Below are positions 1 through 11,152 of a DNA stretch of 64,000 nucleotides, one piece after another (within the stretch, counting starts at the first letter, position 1; every line of letters starts with the position of its first letter). The stretch is from Tubiluchus corallicola. Taxonomy: Eukaryota; Priapulida; Priapulimorpha; Priapulimorphida; Tubiluchidae. The notes under the pieces were generated by a model, which was given only the letters and a program-made list of their open reading frames with translations, was not told the DNA's origin and searched no databases. The stretch is taken from assembly GCA_030141605.1 (NCBI GenBank), contig JAQGDQ010000409.1:124616-188615 (forward strand), written 5' to 3'. A program made the position numbers and the translations under genes.

Positions 1-159
1 CTCACAGTCGTGGCGTTCTTATTCGTCAGCTTTACTCTCTCACCGACATTCTGCTAAATGGCTACGCTGAGCAGGTAGCTACTGACATGCCCGACGACCA
101 GTGTCGCCATCTGTGGGAACGATACGAAACGACACGTTACGAACTTCTGTCTCCATTTT
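1..159 (+). CDS. NUP133: NUP133 exon (first in window)
   Basis: Codons start at position 3 and read ...LYSLTDILLNGYAEQV...YELLSPF before a GTAAGC donor at 160, ending in phase 1. The left edge is uncertain: ctcacag at 1-7 could itself be a 3' splice site, so the exon may begin at 8 or upstream of the window. Confidence 0.85.
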
Positions 160-3100
160 GTAAGCGTTTTGATTATTGTAGTCGAACGGGCGAGCATTTG
201 TAATTTAGTTGTTGTTGCAAGTGCAGTTTTAGTTTTTTACGTGTTTTTTTTAAATTTGTGTCAGGCTGCAAAACATAATTTTAGCTAAAAAGTAAGAGTC
301 CCAGTCTGTTTTAGTTGAAAGCTGTTTTTTTTTATATTTTTCTCTGTCTCTGTAATCTTTATCTGTTTATTCAATTTTTCACTATTATGCAAAATTATTT
401 CTGGTTAAAATCCACCACAATTTATTAAACAGCTCAATTTTTTGTAAAAACTTATTTTGCTTTTAACAAACATTGACAATGCGCTATTTTTCTTCAAGAA
501 ACGAATAACGTTAAAAATTGAAAATAGCTGGAAATGATTGCGACTTAAAATGATTTTACTAATTACACGAAGCGCTTATCATAGTTTTATTACTAAATTC
601 TTCTAACGTTTTTCGGGAACATTGAAATAAACCTAACTTTGCAGAAGGCTTGACTTTTCCTTTAAAACGTGGTTCAATTCTGTGGTGTACATCAAGTTTT
701 CTTGTTTTCACAATGCATTTACATAAGGGAGTTATAAAGTGAAGTTTGGATTTAATAAACTTTGGATTTTATTAGCTTAATATATTATACAGTTCCGTTC
801 CAGCAATAGTGGCCAAATAAGTGGCTGGATTTATTATCCTTGGATTTATTAAGTGGATTCTGCTGTAATAAGCAATGGCCGTTCATAGCTAAAATTAGTG
901 GGGATGCTGCTTCAGAAAATTTTTAGACATTGTTTTAATCTTGTGTAAAATGAAACAAACGTAATTTTAATGGTGTAATTTGTAATTGTAATTTTAAACA
1001 AACAAATGTACGAAAATTTTGACATAAACTTGATAAAATCCTAAACAAAAATTTTTTGCTTACTAATAGCCTAAATTGTCGCAGTTCAAGCTTGATCCAT
1101 TTACAGTAAGCACGTGACAACTTTCAACAAACAGTACTTTCTTTACCTAGCTCGATATGTGTGTATGGCCGCATGCACACAACAGCCAAACATCGCGTTG
1201 CTGGAGCGCAGTGTGCTGGGCTGTGAAACAAACAGTACTCCTCTCATGTATAAGGGTACTGAACAAGTATAAAGAAAGAACTAAGTAAAAAAGACTTGGA
1301 TATTATCAATAATATTGAGTGAAAATAGGGGGTGCTGTCGTTCCTCAGTACTTATAGACAAGCTGCCACTGGTCATGACTTTACATAAAAACTGTAATGT
1401 TATGTGCAAAATGTTTATGCACTAACATGTTCTTCATATTCTTTATGCACTAACATGTCCTTCATATTCTTTATGCACTAACATGTCCTTCATATTCTTT
1501 ATGCACTAACATGTCCTTCATATTCTTTATGCACTAACATGTCCTTCATATTCTTTATGCACTAACATGTTCTTCATATTCTTTAAGCACTAACATGTTC
1601 TTCATATTCTTTATGCACTAACATGTTCTTCATATTCTTTATGCACTAAAATGTCCTTCATATTCTTTGTTTCTTCTAATGCAGAAATTTGACCACCGGT
1701 TTTTTGCAATGTTTGCAGTGAAACACAAGTTGTTCGAAGAGGCAACAGTGTTGGCTGAAAAATACCAGGATTTTAGGATTTTGCTTGAAATTTGCGACAC
1801 CACAGATAACCAGGAACAGTTGGAAAAATACACCACAAAGTTTGCTCAGCAGGTGAAGTGTTTGTTTTTCCTGAATTTTAGGGAATTATTGTAATCACCG
1901 TTTTTATATCTATCCTGAAAGTGGGCCAAAAACTAATTCATCATAAGTTGGTGGAATTGTGCACGCAATCAATATAGAGTTTGAATTGACTACATTATTT
2001 ACTTCTAATATAATTTTGTTCATATAAATAAGTCTCTTCACACTGAAACTGTTTATTTTGTTCTAGCATTAATAAACCAATTAATTTACAGTATGCTATG
2101 GTGAAAAAACTTTTCCTGTCTGTGCTCCGCATTTCTCGAATAACTTACCTGTTGTTATACATTCTGTAAATTCATTAGATTGTTTTGTTTTGGTTAACTG
2201 TTTATGATGAATTCGTTTTTATTTTTAATGTATTTTAAATTATAATCTTTCTTACAAATTTTAAATGCATTTTGTTGTTCAGCGTGCTGAAATTTTAAAT
2301 GATGCGGTGCGTTAAAGCACAAGAAAACCCTCCACTTATATAAAGCTTAAAAAATTCGTCTTGAAAATTTATACCACTTACATACTGTTTTTTGCATGCT
2401 GGGCTTGCGTCGGCAGTAATGCTGTATAAAACTTGTAAATTTAAACGCCCGCGATGACCATCAGGCACAGCTATTTTGATGATAGGTCGTTTGAAACAAG
2501 TTTTGATAACATTGCATGACGTTTCAAAAATAATCAGAGCATTTGTAGCACATGTTACTAACTAAGTAAAATTTTAAATTACCGTATCTTGTCAATAAGA
2601 TTAAAAATATGTTTTTTTGGTTAGTGATTGGTGCACCGTGGAGGGTGAGTCAGCGACATTTTACCAATTGGCACGAACATTTTAAATTATTATTTCTAGT
2701 TACATAAGTCTTTCCAGCAAGTGTTATATAAGTGAAATACTAAGTAATATAACTTTGAAATATAGGTTAACATTACCTTTTCTTCCCCTGATTTATGTTT
2801 GCGTAGGTGACGGCATGTAATGGCGCCATCGGAACAGTATCGCGAGAGATTTAAAATGAAAATAAACAAAAAAACCTTTTCAACGCAAGTACGATATACG
2901 CATAAAATTGTTGCAAAATAATATAATTTTTCAAGGCAATTTTCTGAAACCTACTTCAGGTACCCCTTTTCTTGTCCTTTAAACAAATAAATTTTTCATT
3001 CATTCATTCATTCATTCATTCATTCATTCATTCATGTAAATCACCGTAATGTTGTCGTTTGTTTTAGAATTTCTCACACTTCATGTATGACTGGTATCTA

Positions 3101-6100
3101 AAAGAGGGTAAACAAGCAAAACTCATGAAACAAAAGTCAGTTCACAACGAACAGCTTGGAGAATTTCTGCACAATTATGATCAGCTCGTGTGGCTTCATC
3201 ATATCAATACCAACAACTATTTACAAGTAAGTGTCACCTGGCTTTAAGCTAGTCGAATTCTTTAAGCCTTGATTTTGATTTTATGTAAAAACAGACCAAC
3301 TGCATGTGTGGATGCCCCAGTCCAGGCAAAGAAACAGTAAAAATCAGCATTGAACTGTGCAATAGACCTGCAATTTATTAAAATAACAGATCACAGAAAG
3401 TGCCAAAGATTAATTACTATTTAGACAAACTGAAAAAAATCTGATTTGAGAAGACTGAAACACAAATTATTACTTTATGATTGCAAAGATTTGAAGCAAT
3501 TTCTGGCGATTTTACGTGATTAACTAATTATTGAAGTAGATAGCGACTTACATTTACTGGTGACAACTTTGGCTTGACAATACGACTAATGACTGTTAAA
3601 TTATAACAAAATAAACAAAGTAATTCGGATATCACTAAGCGGCGTGATCAGCATGGCAGCAACAGTAGATCTGGCTACGTGTAAAAAAAGCGTGACTGGT
3701 AGGTGGCATAAACTACTAAATTAAAGCATGGGTCACATGACTAAGACTGGCTCGTTTCAAACAATTTGAAGTCTACGAATGCACAAGCAAATGATTATAC
3801 AAGACTAAATTAATTTACTTGTCAGTGACAGTACATTTCTTTAACAAACAACCATGATTATAATGAAAACAAAGTATTGTGAAGATATATTGTTCGTGTG
3901 TTTATTGTATCATTTTACTTGGATCGTTGTGAAGTTTACATTTCACGCTTTAGCATAGATGATTAAAATGGAGTTTAAAAAAGCCCTTCAAACACAAAAA
4001 ATTAGTGCAGTGTGGTTAAAGGGGCACCAACTTAAAGCTATTTCTGTTTCTTGTCAATAGATGTCACCATGCTATGTGTAATATTCTATTACTAGCACTG
4101 TTTACTGCTGCAAACTACTAGATTACTATTAAACTACAATACCGCGAGTACAAAATGAGAATCAGTTTGGGGGTAAAAAGCTCCATTTTGTCAAAAAGAA
4201 ATGAAACGGGGTCAAAATATGTACCTGTAATCACTTAATATTAATTACAGTATGAGGCTTATAAGTCTAGATTCGTAAAATTCTGGTTTCAAAAAATCAT
4301 AAAATTAGGTTGTATAGAAAATGCCCTCTCTTTTACGTTCCGTGTAGCACTCTACCATCGAATAAATTTAACAATAAACGTTACCTTTGCGAGGGGGGAG
4401 ATGGGCATCCCCCCAAACAAGACAGACAACCTGCAAATAATAAACGCAGACAAGAGAAAACAAATGCTTCAGATACATGGATTAATCAGAAGTCTAAACC
4501 CTTTTATTAAAACGTATAGATATACAAAATAACACAAACTTTGCAAAAATATTAACGCAAAAACGGTTTTCTTTCCATCTGCTAAAAAAGTAGTTCTCAA
4601 CCGCTCCACCTCCTTGCCAAATAATTCCACATAAAAAATGAAGAAAATTGTTGTTCCCTACATTCCTTGCTAATAAGGTTCTTAACTGATTCGAGGAGGT
4701 TCTTGTTAAAAATATTACAACACCATTAGGTATCGAACTTCAAATTAATCTTAAAGCAAAACCAGACCCGATCTTAAACTGTAGGTCAAAATAATCTACT
4801 CTTTAAAATATTGAAATGAAACACACTATTTTTTCAAAAATGACTTACGTGAAAGAACTATTATCACACAAACGCAATTTCACATTCACGCCACTAGTTC
4901 TTCGTTGTTACATGCATTTCGCCATTTGCTAGTTAGACGGGCACTAGCGCCTGCATTTTGGAATCCATTGCACAAAAAACAGGTGCTGTACATCTCAGTT
5001 CAGATATTTTTCGTTTGTGACGAACTGTACACGTTCGACAGCTCATGCGAGAGCACAGCAGTAAATTGAATTTTTATCTTAAAACTTACCTAGTTTTAGT
5101 ACAACACACTGACTCTCTTACAGTAGCACTGTACTTCAAGTTTCTGTTTTGCAATCACTTGCAACACGCGTGTGGAATATTTTTGCTGTTAACTATCAGA
5201 AACGCTTTTGCAGTATTAATTGTGTTAAAATGTGTACTTTTTATCGGACTTGAAAATGGGGTAGCATATGAAAAATCACTCTGTCTTCCTTTAAGTGGGA
5301 TAGCACATTGAAAGGGTTACTGCTAAAGCATTTTGACAAATTTTCATGGTCTCTGTACTAAAAAGATATGGGGCTTGTACGTCAGACCTAGTTCATGTCT
5401 GTACAACTTACATTCGCCCTGTTAGAGTATGCTTCTGTTACTTGAAGCAGTTTTTAAATCAAATTGCCAGTATTGAAAACATTCAAGAAAGAATTTGTTG
5501 AATCATTTTTGGCAAAGATTTTATTTCTTGTGATGATGCTTTACAACCTGATTACTCTGAAAAATCGTAGAGAAAAATTGACTTGTAATTTTGCTTCTAA
5601 CATAATCCACTGCCTCAGACACTTGCTTCCTGCTTCACATCTTAGTGTAAGCAATCGTATTACTCGAAATTCTAATAAACTAGTCATGGCTAAAATTTGA
5701 ACAGAACTTAACAAACATTCACCAATGCATATTGTAATTAGAACTATGAATAGTAATAAGGATTTCTTTCTAAATGATATAAAAGATTTATTGTTTGAAT
5801 TCGTTTTAAACTGTTTTATTGACGTTGTGATGTTATTCCCGCAAAAATTTATCTTGTAATGCAATGTATCTTATGTGTTTTTACTCTTTTTTTCTATTTT
5901 TATTGTGTTCACACAAGGGGGAGCATTCTCTACCAGAAGGCGAATTCGAATGGAATCGTATTTGTGACTTTCAAATTCTAATCGGACCGAATTTCAGTAT
6001 TTTGAATCTGATTCGAATTCGAATTGAGTTTGAAAGATTTTCGAACAAGTTTTCGAAGCACTAGTAAAAAGTGGTCTTACAAAGATCGTGCATATTACTT

Positions 6101-9100
6101 GATTTTGTTCTGCAGTAACCACTATTAGTTTATTAAAAATTTTGTCCAGAAATCGCAGCTAAATTGTGCTAATTGCACGCCGTTTCAAACGTTTTAATGA
6201 TAAAGAACATGCGTGGCTAAAGTGCTGAATTATTCGAATCTAATATAATTTTAGGTTCGCATACGAAGTAAAAAACTCGTTCGAATAAAATTCGAACATT
6301 CGATGCTCACCCCTAATTCACACCTTGTATTCGGTTTTACTGCTATGTGACTTTTAATAAAACTCATTATTTATTTATGTATATATTTATTTGGTAAGGA
6401 GAAAACTTGAGTAGTAACAGTGTCAACAACTTTCTATCTGGTTAGTGCATGGCTGGGTGACTGCTAGCAAATTTTATTTCTTTGAAAAATGTTTTATTAT
6501 TTTAGGCTAGCAAAGTGCTGAAATCGCTCGGAATGCAGGAAGGAGATTATCTAACGAAGAAGAAGACTCTGTTAAGTTTGAGCAAGCTAGCAATGCTATG
6601 CAGCGACGAAACGCCCGAAACTGTGGATAAAGTTGTGGAAGGTTTATTGTCATTTTCATAGATTTAAGAAAAGAGAAATTTTCTAGGTTGATTTGGATTT
6701 TAAATTTGGGCTGGCGTTTGTTAAAGGAAACCCGGACGATTGTATAGTTATTAGTTCAAACTAAATAATGCTCAAAAATATTTAAAACTTCAACATTTTT
6801 TTAAAACAAAGTTTAGATTAAATGATAATTACCTCGGATAGTTAAATTTTCTTAAATTTTCAAAGCTAAACGCGACTCAGCGAATCCACTAAGACTGGCA
6901 ATGATGCCTTTTTTCGCATTGGCGTGGCCAATAAATAGGCGTTGTACCCTGATAAGCATGTTCATGAACTGCAGTGTTCGTCAGTCTGACTTTCGACTCA
7001 TTTTCGTGACATCACATCAGTGTTTTATAGCAATCTTCGCTTATGCAAACATACTTGATGCTCAGGGAAGATGCCTGCCATTGCGTAAACTGTGGTTAGT
7101 TTGTGATGTAAGCGATAGCTTGGTTCGGTTGCCATTAATTAACCTTCCAATGTAATTATTAAAATATTAGAAACCATTGCTAACTTTTATAGGCAAAAAA
7201 TCTGTGTTCGACAGTAAATTAAAACGAGTCCAATCAATCATCCTGTTTTCTTTTAAGAGCAAAATAGTGCCTTAAAATGTACGCGTGAGAAAAACGCAGC
7301 TCGCCGAAGTTCAAGTTCGTTGGATTGAACGTTTTGAACGACACTTTATTTTGTCCAAAATAAACATAAACTTCTGAACTATCACATCATTGTGACTGTA
7401 AAAATTGACTGTTTGCTTGACAGACTCACAGACAAATGTGCAACTGCAGTGCAAAGCAAGAAAAAAGAATATTAAAAAAAAACAAAGCAACAGCAAACAT
7501 GCAAACAAATAAGGAACAAGTGTTAACAAATTTAAGCAGAAAAAGACTTGACATTAAATCATTACATCACTACAGGACAAAGGCAAAATTTACTAATTGA
7601 CAAACTTTTTAAACTCCCCAGATGAGCATGCACCTGTACATGCATGTATGCCTACACAAAACCAAATATGCACCCACTTTAAATAGTTACTAAAAATCAA
7701 TAATTTAACCACGATGTTGCAAAATAATCACCATCCAAGACTACAAAAGTAACATATAAATTATTGCAAAGTTCTACATGAAAAATAAGCAGAAAATGCA
7801 CTTACAAACATTTGAGGGTTGTCAAGGAATTTTCAGAAATCAACAGAGACATACTGATCTATAACAGCAGAATACTGAGACACACAACTACAGGCATCTG
7901 TACAACTAAAAACAGGATTTTACCCTATTCAAAGCCTGTCTAACATTTCATACTAGAGCACCCACGCATATTAAACAAACACGCCTACATGTAATGCAGA
8001 ATAACCATGCTTTACAATATTCATATCTGGCTTCACTATACACACCCAAGCCCGGGAGATAAGAGTGACATTAAAATAATATTATATTTGCATAACTTCA
8101 CTTTTCCTGCCAAATAACTTGATTTTTATACTTAGTCAGTGCATACATATCAACATATTTCTACTGGGCTGTTCCTTTTGAAATGCCCTGTATCAGATAG
8201 ATGTGTTTTATGATTAGTGAAAGAGTAAAGCCAACGATGATGTTTCCATTTTAGAGCTAAACGAAGCTCAGGATCTGATTCTAGCACAAGAAACTTTACC
8301 AGACGAAGTTCGTATTGAGGAAGGGTTGGATACCGACCGTGTCCTCTCTCCGCAAGAGCTCATACAGGTAAGATTCGTCTGACCTTCACTGAAGGGTTGA
8401 ATACTGACCGTGTCCTCTCTCCACAAGAGCTCATACAGGTAAGATTCGTCTGACCTTCACTGAAGGGTTGAATACTGGCCGTGTCCTCTCTCCACAAGAG
8501 CTCATACAGGTAAGATTTGTCTGACCTTCACTGAAGTGCAGATGTTTTGTTTGTTAGTGTTGTTTAAAATAGCCAAAATTTTAAAACCAGTGTTGATTAA
8601 TTTTTGCCTCTCGTTGAAGGAAAACCAGAACCAATCTTAGTCTATAACTCAAAACAATCCACTATGTAAAATACTGAAATGGAACATGCGATTTTTTAAA
8701 GAATGGCTTACTTGAGAGTAACATTGCGTTTCCACTACTAGTTCTTCACTGTTACATTCATTTCACCATTTGCTAGTTAGATGGGCGCTAGAGACTGCAT
8801 CTGTTGTGCAAAATACAGGTGCTGCAGGTCTCATTTCAGAGGTGTTAGTTTGTGACATAGTGCACATGTTCAAGTGCTCATGCGTGATCACAGCGGTGAA
8901 CTTGAAATTTAAATTTTAAAGTTAAATTTGCCGAGTTTTTATATATCACTCTGAATGTTGTATAGTAGCACTGTCCTTCTATTTTCAATTTGGTAAACAT
9001 GTGTGACACGCTCACGAAGTGTTTCTGGTTTTGAAAATTATGTTCACTAGTGATATCAGCACTAGTTAGGCTCCCTGGTCATTAATTAAGTTTTTAACCC

Positions 9101-10481
9101 ATTATTTAATTATCGGAAGCACTTTGGCATTATTATAGGTATTAAAAACTACACTACAAAGTGGGGAAAATCATCCCGTTTTCCTTTAAGTTGTGTTAAT
9201 CTTCAAAAATTCATTTTTGTGTTTTTCAGTTGTACGTTAGCAGCAAGAATCATCGAGCATCGGAAATTGACTTTAGGAAAGCTTTGGATATTTTACAATT
9301 TGTTGACAAGGTGAATGATTAAATGTGATGCCATACACACATAAGTTAATTTGTAGATATTTGTCCTAATAGGGACAGTTGCTGAAAGTTTTTTTCAATT
9401 TTTTCGACAAAGTCGATTTTTAATTTGTCTAGGTTATCAAATACATATCAAATACACGAAATTATGTATACTTTAATTATCTAACTAATTAACTATTTAC
9501 TGTAGGATAGTGCCGATTACGAAGACCTAAAATTGCAAATTTGGACGTTGGCCATTTTGAGAGATGATTGGTCGGACCTGGAGACTCACGAACCTTTAGA
9601 AAGTTGTAGAAAGACAGTTTTCTTCAAGACAATTGAAAAGGCTTATATTGACGGTATGTAAGAGAAACTGAGCTGTCAGAGTGTATGTCATCGGCTATCA
9701 AGCCAAGCAACATTAGGTTTAGCTAGCAAGTAGAAGGGAGACTGAAAAACTGTCTACGACATTGCTACAGACATTAAAGTTATGTTTAAATCTGGTAGAT
9801 GGCTCTTCCAGACAAAGATCTTTGCTTGGCAACATAAAAAAACCTGAAGCAGAATGACTGTTTCCAGGAGATACTATTGGAATTTGAAAATAGGAGTTTT
9901 TTTACAATTGCATTACTAGGTTCTAGACGGAAAAGTGGGTACATTGTTATAAAATTAAGTTTTTAGTGTTTTTTGAACACTTTCTTGATAATTTGATGCT
10001 CGTATATAGAAGTCCAATGTATTCACCATTGGTTTTTATAAAACTCGAAAAATTGACATTTGACCGAATTTCTGGGTCTTTGAAGCGTCACAACGTAGTT
10101 TTAACTGTGCTGACTTATGGATAGTTTTGGTTTGCAGGCACAAATATAATACTTAATATTACAGACTTTTTTTATTTGATTTGGTGAGAATTTTTGCCAG
10201 AAAACTTTTTTATTTCAATGCTTTTATTTTTTCTGTTAAAGATTAGGAAGGGTTTAAATCTATAACTGTAATTAATCATTGAATTTTGGTTAAATTTGTA
10301 TCATAATGCTGACCAGTATTATGCTTTTGCTGTAGGATTTAACGTTGCCGAGATTCTGCCTCCGTACCAAACACTCTTGGATACGGGTCGACTAGGAGAG
10401 TTGAGTAGCAATAAGACATTCCTGTATTTGCTCACTGCTGGTTACGAACACATGCAACGAATTTTTTCTAGTAATTTGTAA
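1..10481 (+). CDS. NUP133: Nucleoporin Nup133, C-terminal part (8 exons, 5'-truncated by window edge)
   Basis: Scaffold nucleoporin of the Nup107-160 (Y) complex. In this family the C-terminal helical stack binds Nup107. Coding exons are 1-159, 1719-1852, 3068-3226, 6506-6641, 8255-8367, 9230-9310, 9506-9653 and 10336-10481. All introns are GT-AG, and the phases match at every junction, giving 357 residues and a TAA stop. Recognisable family signatures are TDILLNGY in exon 1, LAEKYQDF and CDTTDNQ in exon 2, WYLKEGK in exon 3, KKKTLLSLSKLA in exon 4, LAQETLP in exon 5, DFRKALDILQFVDK in exon 6 and LKLQIWTLAILRDDW in exon 7. The N-terminal beta-propeller must lie upstream of the window. Introns range from about 0.2 to 3.3 kb and hold many MITEs. 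The end of exon 5 and its donor are tandemly copied (see 8320-8535). Identification rests on remembered family motifs, not on a search. Confidence 0.93.
465..665 (+). mobile_element. MITE family G, 5'-truncated copy
   Basis: Shares with 31142-31663 and 37017-37687 the stretch 'gattttactaattacac...ttctaacgtttttcgggaacattgaaataa' and ends in CTTTTCCTTTAA. Only the right end is recognisable. It lies in a NUP133 intron. Confidence 0.6.
881..1385 (+). repeat. Two-copy 500-bp dispersed repeat (family F), copy 1
   Basis: Begins 'catagctaaaattagtgggg' and ends near 'agctgccactg'. Nearly the same sequence recurs at 11153-11690 in the same orientation, including the 'cacacaacagccaaacatcgc' and 'ttatcaataatattgagtg' segments. 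No coding capacity and no clear terminal inverted repeats; superfamily unknown. Confidence 0.75.
1411..1668 (+). repeat. 28-bp minisatellite in NUP133 intron
   Basis: About nine head-to-tail copies of a 28-bp unit, tttatgcactaacatgtcct plus ttcatattc-type sequence. Variation is only single C/T or A/T changes. The array ends about 50 bp before the splice acceptor at 1717-1718. Confidence 0.95.
1719..1852 (+). CDS. NUP133: NUP133 exon
   Basis: The acceptor is tttgcag at 1712-1718 and the donor GTGAAG is at 1853. Two nucleotides (TG) complete the T left by the previous exon to give Leu, so the junction reads LLSPFL-KHKLFEEATVLAEKY, which is collinear with the family. An apparent acceptor at 1681-1684 gives a longer open stretch but the wrong phase (an immediate stop), so it was rejected. 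A 28-bp minisatellite ends about 50 bp upstream. Confidence 0.88.
2312..2982 (+). mobile_element. TTAA-bounded MITE family D, full-length copy
   Basis: A 671-bp noncoding element. The left end is TTAAAGCACAAGAAAA and the right end TTTTCTTGTCCTTTAA, an imperfect inverted repeat. TTAA occurs at both borders, as expected of a TTAA target duplication. Other copies lie at 36218-36898, 35284-35815, 53236-53725, 15024-15452, 23095-23357 and 42823-43353. It lies in a NUP133 intron. Confidence 0.85.
2990..3036 (+). repeat. (ATTC)n microsatellite
   Basis: About ten uninterrupted cattcatt tetranucleotides directly after MITE D1 and 30 bp before a NUP133 exon acceptor. Confidence 0.95.
3068..3226 (+). 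CDS. NUP133: NUP133 exon
   Basis: Acceptor gttttag, donor GTAAGT at 3227, 53 codons, phase 0 at both ends. It contains FMYDWYLKEGKQAKLM and the LVWLHHINTNNY stretch, which match the conserved 'RWYLxxGK ... WLHEIN' region of the family. Confidence 0.9.
3227..4750. other. NUP133 intron sequence without recognised features
   Basis: AT-rich intron of about 1.5 kb. Open frames are short and show no family signature. I see no repeat shared with the rest of the window here. Confidence 0.6.
4751..5294 (+). mobile_element. TTAA-bounded MITE family C, copy 1
   Basis: Left end TTAAAGCAAAACCAGA; right end ...CTGTCTTCCTTTAA, whose complement is TTAAAGGAAGACAG. Internal landmarks are 'cgccatttgctagttaga', 'acgttcgacagctcatgcg' and 'acagtagcactgtacttc'. 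Related copies lie at 8614-9189, 19178-19474, 20808-21413 (inverted), 23358-23880 and 39110-39516. Noncoding. Confidence 0.85.
5295..5914. other. NUP133 intron sequence, nothing recognised
   Basis: About 600 bp between two MITEs. Open frames of 78-107 codons on both strands have no recognisable domain and are treated as chance. Confidence 0.55.
5915..6316 (+). mobile_element. MITE family A (GGGGTGAGCAT termini), full-length copy
   Basis: Left terminus AAGGGGGAGCAT, right terminus ATGCTCACCCCTAA (complement TTAGGGGTGAGCAT). TTCACAC flanks both sides (5908-5914 and 6317-6323), so the target duplication is 7-8 bp and hAT-like. Subterminal DNA is full of GAATTCGAA-type palindromes. Other copies lie at 13503-13887 and 17703-17911. 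Confidence 0.8.
6506..6641 (+). CDS. NUP133: NUP133 exon
   Basis: Acceptor tattttag. The donor is GTTTAT at 6642, which is weak but phase-correct (45 codons plus one base). Encodes KKKTLLSLSKLAMLCSDE, a strongly conserved block of Nup133. Confidence 0.88.
6642..8254. other. NUP133 intron, no recognised elements
   Basis: About 1.6 kb of AT-rich intron. No repeat shared with other parts of the window and no convincing additional exon, because the flanking exon phases join directly. Confidence 0.6.
8255..8367 (+). CDS. NUP133: NUP133 exon with downstream donor duplications
   Basis: Acceptor ccattttag; the first two bases complete a Glu codon from the previous exon. Encodes ELNEAQDLILAQETLP and ends ...SPQELIQ at donor GTAAGA (8368). 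Identical donors recur at 8439 and 8510 because of a 71-bp tandem repeat. Using either would read into an in-frame TGA shortly after the true exon end. Confidence 0.88.
8320..8535 (+). repeat. 71-bp tandem triplication of NUP133 exon 5 end and donor site
   Basis: Copies start at 8320, 8391 and 8462, each followed by the same GTAAGAT donor context (8368, 8439, 8510). The unit joins 48 bp of exon 5 to 23 bp of intron. Copies 2 and 3 share differences from the coding copy (GGATACC to GAATACT, CCGCAAG to CCACAAG), so the second duplication probably followed the first. Confidence 0.95.
8614..9189 (+). mobile_element. TTAA-type MITE family C, copy 2
   Basis: Left end TTGAAGGAAAACCAGAACC, right end ATCCCGTTTTCCTTTAA. 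Contains the family landmarks 'tttcaccatttgctagttag' and 'ttagtttgtgacat'. It sits in a NUP133 intron about 40 bp before the next exon. Confidence 0.8.
9230..9310 (+). CDS. NUP133: NUP133 exon
   Basis: Acceptor gtttttcag, donor GTGAAT, 27 codons, phase 0 at both ends. Encodes YVSSKNHRASEIDFRKALDI, matching the family 'LYxxEENRRANEYDFKKALDLL' block. Confidence 0.9.
9506..9653 (+). CDS. NUP133: NUP133 exon
   Basis: Acceptor tactgtag, donor GTATGT, 49 codons plus one base. Encodes LKLQIWTLAILRDDW and a TVFFKTIEKAYIDG tail, typical of the Nup107-binding C-terminal domain. Confidence 0.9.
9654..10335. other. Last NUP133 intron, nothing recognised
   Basis: 680 bp of AT-rich intron; no repeat or extra exon supported. 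Confidence 0.6.
10336..10481 (+). CDS. NUP133: NUP133 terminal coding exon
   Basis: Acceptor ttgctgtag; GA completes a Gly codon. Encodes EILPPYQTLLDTGRLGEL and ends YEHMQRIFSSNL-stop. The LP-xxx-LL-xxx-LG pattern and the terminal 'Y-E-H' helix match the family C-terminus. No canonical AATAAA was seen in the next few hundred bases. Confidence 0.9.
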
Positions 10482-11152
10482 TTATTGTAAGATCATTTTC
10501 TCTATTATATTGAAATTTCAGTAAGTTTAAGATAATGATAAATAGATCTGCTTAGATACATGAAAAGAGTTGATGAGTTTGATTTTTCACTGAAAATAAT
10601 TTTTATTTATTTATACAATCAAGACAACGTCTGTAGACAAGTAAAAATTAAGTATTCAATGTCTAAAAGCTTGAACATTTTTCATTGCATTTTTCTTATA
10701 CATATATATATACACACACACACATATATATATATTATTTATATAAAATCTTTATTGCATAAGTTGTACACATTTACAGGTATGATAAAATACATGAAAA
10801 TATTATATGTATAACCAGTCAAAGACTGTTGTAGGCAATAGTGTTAAACTAGTTAAAAAATTTTACAAAGAGTTTATTTTTTAAAAAATTGAATAAGAGG
10901 TAAAATTTACATAGTATAAAATTAAAATTGAATTACAAAATATAACTCCACAAATTCACATCGACAATGCATATGCAGAAAACGTTTATTTGTCTTGTTA
11001 CGGTGAATTTATAGCTATTTGCACTTTGTGTTTGTTGCAAACTGAAGCATTTTGCTCTGTTATTTTAGAAACTTTTTATTTTTGGTTTTAGTACTGAATT
11101 CAGGCAAAAACATTAATCATGAACTACAGTTTGTATTTACGTCATCCAGGGG
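10482..11152. other. NUP133 3' flank with TA/CA microsatellite
   Basis: Presumed 3' UTR and flank. A short (TA)n(CA)n(TA)n tract lies at about 10698-10735. No exact AATAAA was found. Confidence 0.5.

Noticed and set aside
1667-1718. NUP133 exon beginning at 1685 (sequence KFDHRFFAMFAV)
   Set aside because: It would leave a phase-1 exon joined to a phase-0 exon with an immediate stop; the acceptor at 1718 restores phase and family collinearity.
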